NCBI GenBank assembly: GCA_021323265.1 | Contig: JAJTCO010000038.1 | Span: 1-64,000 of the forward strand | Origin: Pseudoduganella sp. | GTDB lineage: Bacteria; Pseudomonadota; Gammaproteobacteria; Burkholderiales; Burkholderiaceae_D | Direction of reading: 5' to 3' | DNA: 64,000 nt | Part shown: positions 7,471-15,786 of the stretch, piece by piece | How the letters are laid out: each line of letters begins with the position of its first letter | Position numbering within the stretch: position 1 is the first letter of the stretch | Notes under the pieces: generated by a model | The model's database searches: none | Seen by the model: only the letters and a program-made list of their open reading frames with translations | Told to the model about the DNA's origin: nothing | Made by a program: the position numbers and the translations under genes

Positions 7471-9054
7471 TCAGCGGCCCAGCACCGTGCGCAGGGAATA
7501 CCAGGCCGGGCGCCGTGGCGCCAGGATCACAGTGGGCGCCGCTTCCTCCTGCGCGACCTTGGCTTTCTCTTTTGCGTCGCGCCGCGCCGCGGCGGCAATA
7601 TCGGACAGCTGCGCCAGCTGCACCGCATTCGGAAAGCCTTGCACCAGGTAGCGCGGCGGACAGTCGCCGGTGGCTTGCATGAGGGCGCCGACCACCGGCA
7701 GTGCCGCATCCCAGGCTACCGTGATCGGGGCCCGCTCGCTGGCGGGATCGGCCAGGCATAGCAGGTCGGTCTTGGGCAGCAGGCTGGGAACGCCGCGCGT
7801 CCAGGTGCAGGCGCTGGTGCGGCGCTGCTCCGGGCCCGTCTTGCCGACCATGTAGGTGGCGACGTACAGGCCCTGCCCGCTGGTGACCGCGCGCGCTTTC
7901 AGCAATTCCTTCTGCAGGCGGTAATCGTTGCCGTCGGCGTACTTGGCCAGGCTGTTCAGGCGGCGCGAATGCGCCGGCGGCACGAACACCTGCCAGCGGC
8001 CGTCGACCAGGCGCAGCATGCGCGGCGTGATCATCTTCTCTTCGCGCATGGCCTCGATGGCGGCCTTGAGCATCGCCGCCAGCGCCACCTCGGATTTGTC
8101 GCTGCACACCATCAGCAAGCCGCGCGTAGGCACCATCACCACGGGGCGGCCATTCCCGACCACGCCCTCCAGCAGTTCCGGCAGCAGCATGCGCGAGGAA
8201 TCGTAGCCGTCGTCCCAAGCGCCGCCGAAGACGCCTTGCGGCGAGGACTGCAACGGCAGGCTGGAACGGGCACGCAGGTTGGCGAAGGCCGCTTCGTAGG
8301 CGGCATCCTCGCTCATGTCCCACGCGTCCAGGTGGGCCTGGGCGACACGGTGCACCACCTTGCCGCGCTGGTAGGCCAGCCCCACTTCCAGGCCTTCGCA
8401 CAGAGGGCGGAACAACAGGGGCGAGTAGCCGCGCGCGGCCGCCAGCATGGCTTGCCCGCGCTCTGCGCTGTTACGCACGATCGGCAGCAGGTAACGCGAT
8501 GCTTCCTCCACCATGCCGGGCGTATTGCCCATCAAGACCATGCCGGCCGTGTAGCGCAACAAATCCTCGCTGGCGGCGGGCGAAGCGGCCAACCATTCCT
8601 GGTACATGCGCTCCAGCGGCACCACCAGTTCCAGCGGATACGGCGAGGCCGGGCCGGGCACGCCGAAGAGTTCATTGTCGGCTTCGATGAATTGCCAGCG
8701 CCGGCCCGGGTCGAGCGCTTGCAACTGCGCCTGCAGCAGGCCGGCATACTCGGCCAGCGTGACGCGCGCCGCCGGGATCACGACCTCTTCCTCGATCACG
8801 CTGGCGCAGCCGCAGCTGGCCAGGGCCTCGCGATAGCGTTCGGCGCTGACCAGGTCCAGGCCCTTCTTCAGCAGCGCCCCGTTACCCTCGGCAATCGGGC
8901 GGATCGCTTCCAGCGGGCGGCGGAACAAAAGCATCAGGCGTGCCTCGGCCCGCTCCCGCTGGAAGCCTGCCTGCACGCCCAAAGTCCTGACCCGGAATGT
9001 CGCCGCCATGTCGTCAAGTTGAAAAATTCGCAACAGCATTGTAAGGCATGCCAT
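7471..9054 (-). CDS. DUF1444 (YtpQ-like) domain protein
   Basis: A 527-residue soluble protein. The central stretch around residues 230-260 (HRVAQAHLDAWDMSEDAAYEAAFANLR) resembles the DUF1444/UPF0354 signature of YtpQ, and the following VPTRGLLMVCSDKSEVALAAML fits the same fold. The C-terminus ends in a charged, Ala-rich tail. The annotated start is the first ATG; ATGs at 9039 or 9009 (MAATFRV) are equally possible because no clear ribosome binding site is present. It diverges from the YigZ gene with only 28 bases between the two starts, so the promoters must overlap. Role unknown. Confidence 0.7.
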   Translation of the reverse strand: MACLTMLLRIFQLDDMAATFRVRTLGVQAGFQRERAEARLMLLFRRPLEAIRPIAEGNGALLKKGLDLVSAERYREALASCGCASVIEEEVVIPAARVTLAEYAGLLQAQLQALDPGRRWQFIEADNELFGVPGPASPYPLELVVPLERMYQEWLAASPAASEDLLRYTAGMVLMGNTPGMVEEASRYLLPIVRNSAERGQAMLAAARGYSPLLFRPLCEGLEVGLAYQRGKVVHRVAQAHLDAWDMSEDAAYEAAFANLRARSSLPLQSSPQGVFGGAWDDGYDSSRMLLPELLEGVVGNGRPVVMVPTRGLLMVCSDKSEVALAAMLKAAIEAMREEKMITPRMLRLVDGRWQVFVPPAHSRRLNSLAKYADGNDYRLQKELLKARAVTSGQGLYVATYMVGKTGPEQRRTSACTWTRGVPSLLPKTDLLCLADPASERAPITVAWDAALPVVGALMQATGDCPPRYLVQGFPNAVQLAQLSDIAAAARRDAKEKAKVAQEEAAPTVILAPRRPAWYSLRTVLGR

Positions 9055-9082
9055 GCGGTAAAAGTTGTATCATGTTGGCCCC

Positions 9083-9673
9083 ATGCCACAAACCATCGCC
9101 ACCCCAGCGACTAGCGAATTGCTGGTCAAGAAGAGCCGTTTCCTCGGCTTCATCCATCCCGTCGCCGACCGCGCCGAAGCCCAGGCCATCGTGGCCGGCC
9201 TGCGCGCCGCGCATCCCGACGCCGCCCACGTATGCTGGGCGCTGCTGGCGGGCGGGCAATCGGCGGCGGTGGACGACGGCGAACCTGGCGGCACCGCCGG
9301 CCGCCCCATGCTGGACGTGCTGCGCCACCAGGACCTGGAAGGCGTGCTGGCGGCGGTGGTGCGCTATTACGGCGGCATCAAGCTCGGCGCCGGCGGGCTG
9401 GTTCGGGCCTATACCGACACCGTGGCCCAGGCCCTGCTGACGGTGGAGAAAATCGCCATCGTGCGCTACGCGGAGCTGCGCTGCAGCCTGCCCTACTCGC
9501 TGGAAGGCCTGCTGCGGCGGGAACTGGCCGCCGCCGGCGCGGTCCTTTCCTCGGTCGATCACGACCAGCGCGTAACGCTGGCCTTCCGTATTGCCGACCA
9601 TGCCGCCCCTGCCCTGGCCGCGCACCTGAACGAAGCGGCCAACGGACAGCTGGCATGGATTGAGGAATGCTAA
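9083..9673 (+). CDS. yigZ: YigZ / IMPACT family protein
   Basis: A 196-residue protein matching the YigZ/UPF0029 family: the N-terminal domain contains KKSRFLGFIHPV, DDGEPGGTAGRPML and the RYYGGIKLGAGGLVRAY block that defines the family, followed by a ferredoxin-like C-terminal domain. Eukaryotic IMPACT proteins influence translational control; the bacterial role is unclear. I chose the ATG at 9083 over the TTG at 9065 because the protein family begins a few residues before ATSELLVKKSRF. Confidence 0.92.
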   Translation: MPQTIATPATSELLVKKSRFLGFIHPVADRAEAQAIVAGLRAAHPDAAHVCWALLAGGQSAAVDDGEPGGTAGRPMLDVLRHQDLEGVLAAVVRYYGGIKLGAGGLVRAYTDTVAQALLTVEKIAIVRYAELRCSLPYSLEGLLRRELAAAGAVLSSVDHDQRVTLAFRIADHAAPALAAHLNEAANGQLAWIEEC

Positions 9674-9750
9674 GGCCTGTGGTTTTTTATTAACGTTGCA
9701 GGGCCTCGATAATAGGTTCAGAATTCCTTCTACAAACGAGGGAGGTTGCA

Positions 9751-10521
9751 ATGGATTCAATGCTCCACTTCAAACCTGGCGACACCTGGCTTTCACTGAG
9801 CCGCGGCATGCGCGCCCGGAACCATCTTCTGGCTCAGAATCAGGCACCGCGCGACGCCAAGCTGCCTGCCGTTGCCAGATGGCGCAGCCTCGATACCGTT
9901 TCCCCTCGCCTGCTGGACAACCTGCGCCAAGGCCGCGCCAACAGCGCCTATGCGCGCCGCGTGGAAGAACTCCAGCAAAGCGTGGCGTTCGCCGAGCGGC
10001 AACTGCCGCAACTGGAGGCGGCCCAGCCCTGGCAAGTGCCCGGCGCCGGCCTCGTGCTGGGAGGGGACGCCATGCTGGCCAGCTGGCACCAGCTGTTCAT
10101 GGCCGGTGGCGCCAGGCTGGTGGACGACGGCCCGCTGGCGCGCGAATTCGCCACTTACACCTGCCACGTCTCCGCCTTCACGCGCCAACTGCACGACGCC
10201 CTGGCCAGCTTCGACATGCTGGCGCAGCAAGCCGGCACACCGGACCGGCAAGCCCCGCTGTACGCGCTGACCGAACGCCTGATCGGCTGGGGCGATGCCC
10301 TGGTCGACGATGAGGTGGCGGATGAAGTCATGCTGCGCATCCAGAAATACCCCGAACTGTACGAGGAAATGCTGGAAATGGCCGATGGCGGCAGCGACGA
10401 AGCCGCGGCCAGCCTTGAGTCGCTGGGCGATGCCGACCTGCTGCGCCTGGACTGGGTAAGCGGCAAGCGCACTGCCCTGCTCAAGGCGATGACGCGCCTG
10501 CGCGCGCCGAAATCCAACTGA
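9751..10521 (+). CDS. Hypothetical protein, 256 aa
   Basis: A soluble, helix-rich protein without signal peptide or membrane segments. An early part (RARNHLLAQNQAPRDAKLPAVARWRSLDTVSPRLLDNLRQG) is basic, the middle may be a coiled coil (VEELQQSVAFAERQLPQLEAAQ) and the C-terminal third is acidic (EMLEMADGGSDEAAASLESLGDADLL). I recognise no family. A ribosome binding site (GGGAGG) precedes the ATG. A short hairpin terminator follows it. Confidence 0.65.
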   Translation: MDSMLHFKPGDTWLSLSRGMRARNHLLAQNQAPRDAKLPAVARWRSLDTVSPRLLDNLRQGRANSAYARRVEELQQSVAFAERQLPQLEAAQPWQVPGAGLVLGGDAMLASWHQLFMAGGARLVDDGPLAREFATYTCHVSAFTRQLHDALASFDMLAQQAGTPDRQAPLYALTERLIGWGDALVDDEVADEVMLRIQKYPELYEEMLEMADGGSDEAAASLESLGDADLLRLDWVSGKRTALLKAMTRLRAPKSN

Positions 10522-10534
10522 TACGGTCGTTTCC

Positions 10535-10556
10535 GGGCGCTTCTGCGCCTGTTTTT
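10535..10556 (+). terminator. Probable terminator
   Basis: A five-base GC stem (GGCGC, 10536-10540, with GCGCC, 10545-10549) around a TTCT loop is followed by a run of five T. It is short but correctly placed after the 256-residue gene. Confidence 0.55.
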
Positions 10557-10603
10557 CGAGGCCGGGCCGGCGCACAATAGGCCCAACCTCGAAAGGAAGC
10601 GAC

Positions 10604-10798
10604 ATGGACAACAAACAACTCAGCTTCGGCGAAACCATGCTGGCCGTGGCCTGGTCCTTCATCGGACTGCGCCGGCGCAGCGACTTCGAACGCGACGTCG
10701 GCGCCCTGCGTCCCGCCTACGTGATCGCGGGCGGCTTGATTGCGGCTGGCTGTTTCGTTGGCATCCTCCTGGCGGCAGTGCGCATGGCCACCTCCTGA
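10604..10798 (+). CDS. DUF2970 family small membrane protein
   Basis: A 64-residue protein with the DUF2970 pattern: an amphipathic FGETMLAVAWSFIGLRRRSDFERD segment followed by one transmembrane helix (VIAGGLIAAGCFVGILLAAV) at the C-terminus. These proteins are widespread in beta- and gammaproteobacteria and have no assigned function. A GAAAGGAAG ribosome binding site lies just upstream. Confidence 0.85.
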   Translation: MDNKQLSFGETMLAVAWSFIGLRRRSDFERDVGALRPAYVIAGGLIAAGCFVGILLAAVRMATS

Positions 10799-10807
10799 CG
10801 CCCCTTC

Positions 10808-10878
10808 CCTGCCCGAATAGGCAGGACGGCACCAATTCATTTAGAATCTGTCGATTCCAAATAATAGGCTGCCGTCCT
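10808..10878 (+). promoter_or_regulatory. Leader of the cystine symporter gene with two competing hairpins
   Basis: Two mutually exclusive stems can form. The first pairs CCTGCC (10808-10813) with GGCAGG (10820-10825). The second pairs AGGACGGCA (10823-10831) with TGCCGTCCT (10870-10878), which ends two bases before the ATG. The second would cover the translation start, which has no visible Shine-Dalgarno sequence. GAATC-N4-GATTC (10844-10857) lies between. Whether the transcript contains both arms is unknown. Confidence 0.35.
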
Positions 10879-10880
10879 AC

Positions 10881-12278
10881 ATGAACCTGCAAGTGATCCT
10901 CAACCTGGCCGTCGCGGCCATCGTGCTGGCTTTCCTCGCATTGCAGCAAAAGCGCCACGCCAGCTTCACTGTGCGCGTGTTCACTGCCCTGGGCGTGGGC
11001 ATCGCCATGGGCGCCGGGCTGCAGGCCCTCTACGGCGCGGGCAGTGCGGAGGTCAAGCTGACCGGCCAGTACCTCGATATCGTGGGCAGCGGCTACGTCA
11101 GGCTGCTGCAGATGATCGTGATACCGCTGATCATGGTGTCCATCGTGTCGGCCATCCTTAAATTGCGCAACGCCAGCTCGCTGGGCAAGATCAGCGCCCT
11201 GACGATCGGCACCCTGATGCTGACCACCACCGTCGCGGCGGCAATCGGCATCCTGATGGCCAAGCTGTTCGGCCTGAGCGCCGTCGGCCTGGCCTCCAAC
11301 GCGGCGGAAATGGCGCGCGGCGCCTACCTGGAAGGCAAGCTGGCCGACGCCCAATCGATTTCGCTGCCGACCATGCTGCTCTCCTTCATTCCGAGCAATC
11401 CGTTCCTGGACATGACCGGCGCGCGCAAGACATCGACGATCGCCGTGGTCGTGTTCTCGGTCTTCATCGGCGTGGCCGCCATCGGCGTCGCGGACAAGAA
11501 GCCGGACCACTTCACCTCCTTCGACCACGCTGTCCATGTCGCCCACACGATCGTGATGCGCATGGTGACCCTGGTGCTGCGCCTGACGCCATACGGCGTC
11601 TTCGCGCTGATGGCGCAAGTGGTGGCCAGCTCCAGCTATGCCGACATCCTGAACCTGATCGGCTTCGTGATTGCATCCTATTGCGCACTGCTGCTGATGT
11701 TCTGCGTGCACCTGGCCATGGTGTCGGCCAGCGGACTCAATCCGCTGCGCTACGCCAGGAAGATCCTGCCGGTGCTGACGTTTGCCTTCACTTCGCGCAC
11801 CAGCGCGGGCGCCATCCCGATGAGCGTGGCGACCCAGACCCAGCGCCTCGGCACGCCGGAAGGCATTGCCAACTTTGCCGCCTCCTTCGGCTCCACCATC
11901 GGCCAGAACGGCTGCGCCGGCATCTATCCGGCCATGCTGGCGGTGATGATCGCGCCCACGGTCGGCATCGACCCGTTCACCGCGTCCTTCCTGGTGCCGC
12001 TGCTGGCCATCATTACCATCGGCTCGGTCGGCGTTGCCGGCGTGGGCGGCGGGGCCACCTTCGCCGCGCTGATCGTGCTGTCCTCCATGAACCTGCCGGT
12101 GGCACTGGCAGGCTTGCTGATTTCCATCGAACCGCTGATCGACATGGGCCGTACTGCCCTCAACGTCAGCGGCTCGATCGCCGCCGGCACCGTGACCAGC
12201 CGCGTCATGGACGAAACCAATATGGCGACCTTCGCCAGCGACCAGGAACTGCAGGTCGATTCAACTTCCCACGCTTAA
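10881..12278 (+). CDS. tcyP: L-cystine sodium/proton symporter, TcyP/YdjN type
   Basis: A 465-residue inner-membrane transporter of the dicarboxylate/amino acid:cation symporter (DAACS) family. It closely follows Bacillus TcyP along its length: KRHASFTVRVFTALGVGI at the start, SGYVRLLQMIVIPLI, NPFLDMTGARKTSTIAVV, FTSRTSAGAIPM in the hairpin region, NGCAGIYPAMLAVMIAPTVG and EPLIDMGRTALNVSGS for substrate and cation binding. Length matches (463 in Bacillus). It takes up cystine. It lies directly upstream of a DsbA-like thiol-disulfide protein, an apt neighbour for disulfide and sulfur chemistry, 11 bases apart. Confidence 0.93.
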   Translation: MNLQVILNLAVAAIVLAFLALQQKRHASFTVRVFTALGVGIAMGAGLQALYGAGSAEVKLTGQYLDIVGSGYVRLLQMIVIPLIMVSIVSAILKLRNASSLGKISALTIGTLMLTTTVAAAIGILMAKLFGLSAVGLASNAAEMARGAYLEGKLADAQSISLPTMLLSFIPSNPFLDMTGARKTSTIAVVVFSVFIGVAAIGVADKKPDHFTSFDHAVHVAHTIVMRMVTLVLRLTPYGVFALMAQVVASSSYADILNLIGFVIASYCALLLMFCVHLAMVSASGLNPLRYARKILPVLTFAFTSRTSAGAIPMSVATQTQRLGTPEGIANFAASFGSTIGQNGCAGIYPAMLAVMIAPTVGIDPFTASFLVPLLAIITIGSVGVAGVGGGATFAALIVLSSMNLPVALAGLLISIEPLIDMGRTALNVSGSIAAGTVTSRVMDETNMATFASDQELQVDSTSHA

Positions 12279-12289
12279 CAGGAGACTTC

Positions 12290-12946
12290 ATGCGTCGCTT
12301 TACCTTGACCCTGGCGCTGGCCGCACTGTGCGCCGGCACCGCCTTCGCTTCCCCGACCAATCCGGTGGAAGGCGCAGAATTCCGCACTTTGCCGCAGGCA
12401 CAGCCGGCCCAGAAAGTGGGCGGCAAAGTCGAAGTGATCGAGTTCTTCATGTACCACTGCCCTGCCTGCAATATGGTCGATGCGCCGCTGACGGCTTGGG
12501 CCAAGAAGAACGCCGACAAGGTGAATTTCCGTCGCGTCCACCTGTCCAGCGGCGAGAACCGTGACTACGAAGCGCGCCTGTTCGCCACGCTGGAAGCGCT
12601 GCAACTGCACGACTCGATGCATGACAAGGTGCTGCATGCCTGGCACCAGGAGCGCCGCCGCCTGCGCAGCGATGCCGAGAACCTGGAGTGGGCGGTCCGC
12701 AACGGTATCGACAAGGAGAAATTCCTCGCCGCCTACAATTCCTTCGGCGTCGGCATGCGCCTGAAATCGCTGGCCCGCCTTGCGGACAGCTACGGCGTGA
12801 CCGGTACCCCCACCCTCATCGTCAATGGCAAGTACACGACCGAACCGGCCATGGTGGGACAGTCCAACCGCCACCTGAAGAACGAAGACCTGGTCCCGGC
12901 ATCGCTCCAGGTGCTGGATGCACTGGTGGCGCGTTCGCTCCAGTAA
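12290..12946 (+). CDS. dsbA: Thiol:disulfide interchange protein, DsbA family (CPAC site)
   Basis: A 218-residue periplasmic protein with signal peptide (cleavage after TAFA). The thioredoxin fold carries the redox site in EFFMYHCPACNMVD and the cis-proline loop GTPTLIVNG, with the DsbA helical domain between. The active site is CPAC rather than the usual CPHC; the central dipeptide tunes redox potential, so the protein may oxidise more weakly than standard DsbA. I chose the ATG at 12290 because AGGAGAC precedes it and it starts the signal peptide. It is probably in an operon with the cystine symporter. Confidence 0.9.
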   Translation: MRRFTLTLALAALCAGTAFASPTNPVEGAEFRTLPQAQPAQKVGGKVEVIEFFMYHCPACNMVDAPLTAWAKKNADKVNFRRVHLSSGENRDYEARLFATLEALQLHDSMHDKVLHAWHQERRRLRSDAENLEWAVRNGIDKEKFLAAYNSFGVGMRLKSLARLADSYGVTGTPTLIVNGKYTTEPAMVGQSNRHLKNEDLVPASLQVLDALVARSLQ

Positions 12947-13112
12947 AAGTCAGACGAATGGCAGCGCAATGCGCTCGGCCTTAGGCTTGGCCGTGCACAT
13001 CGCGTGCGCCGCGACTGCAGACGAATCATGCGCACGTCGTTCTTTCCTTGAGGTAGCCTTCTGCGTTCGAACGAGAACAGCCAGATCGCCCCTATTATCC
13101 AAGGAGTTTGTC

Positions 13113-13838
13113 GTGACGTGCGCGCATCGTTTCAGTCTGGGCTTCGCCCTCTTCCTCCACATCCTTGCCTGCAGGGCCGAGGGCTTTGTCAATGTCTATG
13201 AGGTCCCGCTTGGCGTCTCAGTCAACGTGATCGGCAACCAGCTGACGCACGAAATCCTGAACAGGAGCATTCATCATTGGGATGAACACGCCGCACGAAC
13301 CAAGGCCGAACGCAAGGCGCACGCACCTTCCGCCGGCCAGGTAGCCGTAGCCAAACAATTGGCGCAGGGATTGCCGCGCGAGCAGGCACACGTGGCGGAG
13401 GCCAGCTACAAGCAGGCGTTCGACTACCATGAGATGGTGATCAAAAAGTTCAACCTGCCGTCCAATGACCTGGGCGTGGCACTTGCCAGCTGCATCGCCG
13501 GCGCATGGATGGCCTACCATAACAAGTCCTTCCCCGACCAGTTCTACTTGCCGCTGGTGCAGCAGATGCGCAAGCATGTCAACGGCGGCGATGCACTGCG
13601 AACTTTGTCCACCACCGACCGCAGTACGGCTTACCAGACGCTGGCCATTACCGGCATGATCCTGGCCAGCAGCCAGATTACGTGGGAACGCAATTCGCGC
13701 GGCGCGGCGGCGGACGAATTGAAGCAGCGTATGCGCGTTCAGGGTGGAGAAACCCTGACCCGGATGCTGCGTATGCCGCCCGACCAGGTCGTCATTGGCG
13801 CCACTGGCATCGTCGCATTCGCCGGCGATAAGCGCTGA
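13113..13838 (+). CDS. Hypothetical secreted protein, 241 aa (possibly DUF6683-like)
   Basis: A GTG start at 13113 is chosen because AAGGAG lies seven bases upstream and it gives a signal peptide (FSLGFALFLHILACRAEG). Upstream in-frame ATGs lack both. The mature part is helical; NLPSNDLGVALASCIAGAWMAY and DRSTAYQTLAITGMILASSQI recall DUF6683-type proteins, but that name is tentative. The gene follows the dsbA-like gene after 166 bases in which no further gene is seen. Function unknown. Confidence 0.6.
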   Translation: MTCAHRFSLGFALFLHILACRAEGFVNVYEVPLGVSVNVIGNQLTHEILNRSIHHWDEHAARTKAERKAHAPSAGQVAVAKQLAQGLPREQAHVAEASYKQAFDYHEMVIKKFNLPSNDLGVALASCIAGAWMAYHNKSFPDQFYLPLVQQMRKHVNGGDALRTLSTTDRSTAYQTLAITGMILASSQITWERNSRGAAADELKQRMRVQGGETLTRMLRMPPDQVVIGATGIVAFAGDKR

Positions 13839-13908
13839 CCGTGTCCCGATCCGAACTTTTTTTTCCCAAGAGTCTGAAATAGCGACTCTCCCGACGGCAT
13901 AATACCGC

Positions 13909-13923
13909 TTGTTAAAATAACAA
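13909..13923 (+). promoter_or_regulatory. Inverted repeat upstream of the DUF6713-like gene
   Basis: TTGTTA-AAA-TAACAA forms a perfect 6-base palindrome with a 3-base centre, 105 bases before the next start codon in an AT-richer gap. It may be an operator; no cognate regulator is adjacent. Confidence 0.3.
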
Positions 13924-14028
13924 ACGCGGCGCGAAATCAGGCATCAAATTGAAGAATGCCCACGTCGGGCGGCTAGTGCTTCAGAACACGAGCGACAACT
14001 CGCGAGGGATCGCGGTCCTGCCACGGAA

Positions 14029-14424
14029 ATGGAAAATATGGAGCTAGCGCACCCTCGCCTTTACTGGCTATTTCTTGCCAACGCCACTGTTCTGATCACG
14101 CACCAGATCGACGCGGCCTATTGGCACGAATGGGATTTGTTCTTCATCCCAGGCGGCAACCAGGTAAACCTGCTTCTGAACCTGCCGATCATCGCTTTCG
14201 TCTTGTACGCGCACGGCCGGATCGTCCCCAACGTCCACAAAGGGCTGGCCTTCTACAAACTGCTGGCGGGGCTGGGATTCCTGACCGTTGCCATTCATTC
14301 CTTTTTCCTCTTGCGTGGCAGCGAGTCGTTCAACCAGCCCATGTCGCTCGCACTTCTCGTTGCAACCTTCGTGCTGTCGGCCTGGCAGCTGATGGCCTTG
14401 CGCGCGGCGCCGGTCAAGTCCTGA
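14029..14424 (+). CDS. Four-helix membrane protein, DUF6713-like
   Basis: A 131-residue protein with four hydrophobic helices and an early HQIDAAYWHEWDLFFIPGGNQ segment, which I associate with the DUF6713 family of small inner-membrane proteins of unknown function. No signal peptide is needed because TM1 serves that purpose. It stands alone, 190 bases from the gene before it and just upstream of the regulatory region of the efflux operon. Confidence 0.65.
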   Translation: MENMELAHPRLYWLFLANATVLITHQIDAAYWHEWDLFFIPGGNQVNLLLNLPIIAFVLYAHGRIVPNVHKGLAFYKLLAGLGFLTVAIHSFFLLRGSESFNQPMSLALLVATFVLSAWQLMALRAAPVKS

Positions 14425-14429
14425 GTCCC

Positions 14430-14451
14430 GAGTGTCCGGAAACGGACACTC
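14430..14451 (+). promoter_or_regulatory. Perfect palindrome, probable enhancer (UAS) for the sigma-54 activator
   Basis: GAGTGTCCG (14430-14438) and CGGACACTC (14443-14451) are separated by GAAA, giving a nine-base perfect dyad. It is centred about 80 bases upstream of the sigma-54 promoter, a normal distance for an enhancer-binding protein, and the operon encodes one. Confidence 0.75.
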
Positions 14452-14477
14452 CTGTGCGCAAGCGCGCAGCGCCGCCA

Positions 14478-14508
14478 CCTGGAATCACGGAATCATGCGG
14501 TTTCCAGG
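14478..14508 (+). promoter_or_regulatory. Second inverted repeat between enhancer and promoter
   Basis: CCTGGAA (14478-14484) and TTCCAGG (14502-14508) are perfect inverted arms 17 bases apart, ending two bases before the -24 box. It may be a second activator or IHF-independent site, or chance. Confidence 0.3.
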
Positions 14509-14510
14509 CA

Positions 14511-14526
14511 TGGCACAGAGCTTGCA
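14511..14526 (+). promoter_or_regulatory. Sigma-54 (RpoN) promoter of the efflux operon
   Basis: TGGCAC-N5-TTGCA at 14511-14526 matches the -24/-12 consensus of RpoN promoters exactly at the GG and GC positions. By the -12 spacing transcription should begin near 14537, two bases before the adaptor ATG, so the mRNA would be essentially leaderless. Confidence 0.85.
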
Positions 14527-14538
14527 ATACACGGCAGC

Positions 14539-15786
14539 ATGGACCAGGCAATCAACCCTTCAATCATCAAACACCGCCGCCGCGCGACGCTCGCTGCCGT
14601 CGGCGCCGGCCTCGCGCTGGCGGCAGCCGCCGTATGGGGCGTCAACCGGGCCGTCGCACCAAGCGCTGCTGCCGGTGAACTCCATGTCGCCGAAGTGCGC
14701 CGGGGCAGCGTCGCGGACACCATCGGCGCCTCCGGCATCATCATCCCCGTGCACGAGGAGCAGGTGCCCAGCCCGATCCAGACCCGCGTCGCCAAGGTAC
14801 ACGCGCGCCCCGGGCAGCAGGTCGCTGCCGGCGCACTGTTGCTGGAACTGGACAACCAGTCGGTCAAGCTCGACATCGAGCGGCTGAAGGAGCAGTTGGC
14901 GCAGCAGGACAACCGCATCCAGACGCTGCGCCTGGAGCAGGAACAGAAGCGCAAGCAACTGGCCAGCAGCATCGAGCTGCTGCAACTGGACCTGCAAGCG
15001 ACCCGCGCCAAGCTGCAGCGCTCGCAAACCCTGCGCAAGCATGGTGGCGTGTCGGCCGAGGACTTGTTGACGGCGGAACTGAACGTACAGCGCAACGAAA
15101 TCCAGCTGCGCCAGCAGCAGGAGCAGATCGATGACGTGCGGCGCTCGACGTCGAGCAATATCGAAGGGGCGCAACTGCAGCAAAACATCCTACGCAAACA
15201 GCTGGCGCAGCTGGAAGACCTGCTGGCCCGCACCCAGGTGCGCGCGCCGTTTGGCGGCATGCTGACCTGGCTGCTGCAGGATGAAGGCGCGGCGGTGGCC
15301 AACGGCCAGCTGGTGGCGCGCGTATCGGATATGCACAACTACCGCGTCGAGGCCACGCTGTCCGACTTCCACGCACGCCGCGTCGAGCCGGGGCAGGACG
15401 TGCTGGTTGAACAAGGCGCCTTGCAGCTGGCCGGCAAGGTGCACACGATCCTGCCGGAAATCCAGGACGGCACCGTCAAGCTCCTGGTCACGCTGGCCCA
15501 GCCCAACCACCCTGCCCTGCGCAACAAGCTGCGCGTGGACGCCAACATCGTCGCCGCCCGCAAGGAAGGGGCACTGGTCGTGCCCCGCGGGCCTGCATTC
15601 AACGGACGCGGGCAGCAAGCGCTCTTCGTGGTCGACGGCAGCACCGCCCGCAAGACCATGCTGAACATCGGCGCCAGCGACGGCAAACAGGTTGAAATCC
15701 TCTCCGGCGCCCGCGTGGGCGACCGCATCGTCATTTCCGACACCACCCGATTCAAAGACTACGACACCATCAGGATCGCGCAATGA
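14539..15786 (+). CDS. ABC efflux periplasmic adaptor, MacA/HlyD family
   Basis: A 415-residue membrane-fusion protein. One N-terminal transmembrane helix (about 20-38, AVGAGLALAAAAVWGV) is followed by the first half of a lipoyl-like domain (residues 60-110), a long helical hairpin rich in Gln/Leu/Arg (about 110-230), the second lipoyl half (VRAPFGGMLTWLLQDEGAAV) and beta-barrel domains. It would bridge the two permeases to an outer-membrane channel; no TolC gene is in the window. It is the first gene of a six-gene unit in which it overlaps the ATPase gene by four bases. Confidence 0.9.
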   Translation: MDQAINPSIIKHRRRATLAAVGAGLALAAAAVWGVNRAVAPSAAAGELHVAEVRRGSVADTIGASGIIIPVHEEQVPSPIQTRVAKVHARPGQQVAAGALLLELDNQSVKLDIERLKEQLAQQDNRIQTLRLEQEQKRKQLASSIELLQLDLQATRAKLQRSQTLRKHGGVSAEDLLTAELNVQRNEIQLRQQQEQIDDVRRSTSSNIEGAQLQQNILRKQLAQLEDLLARTQVRAPFGGMLTWLLQDEGAAVANGQLVARVSDMHNYRVEATLSDFHARRVEPGQDVLVEQGALQLAGKVHTILPEIQDGTVKLLVTLAQPNHPALRNKLRVDANIVAARKEGALVVPRGPAFNGRGQQALFVVDGSTARKTMLNIGASDGKQVEILSGARVGDRIVISDTTRFKDYDTIRIAQ

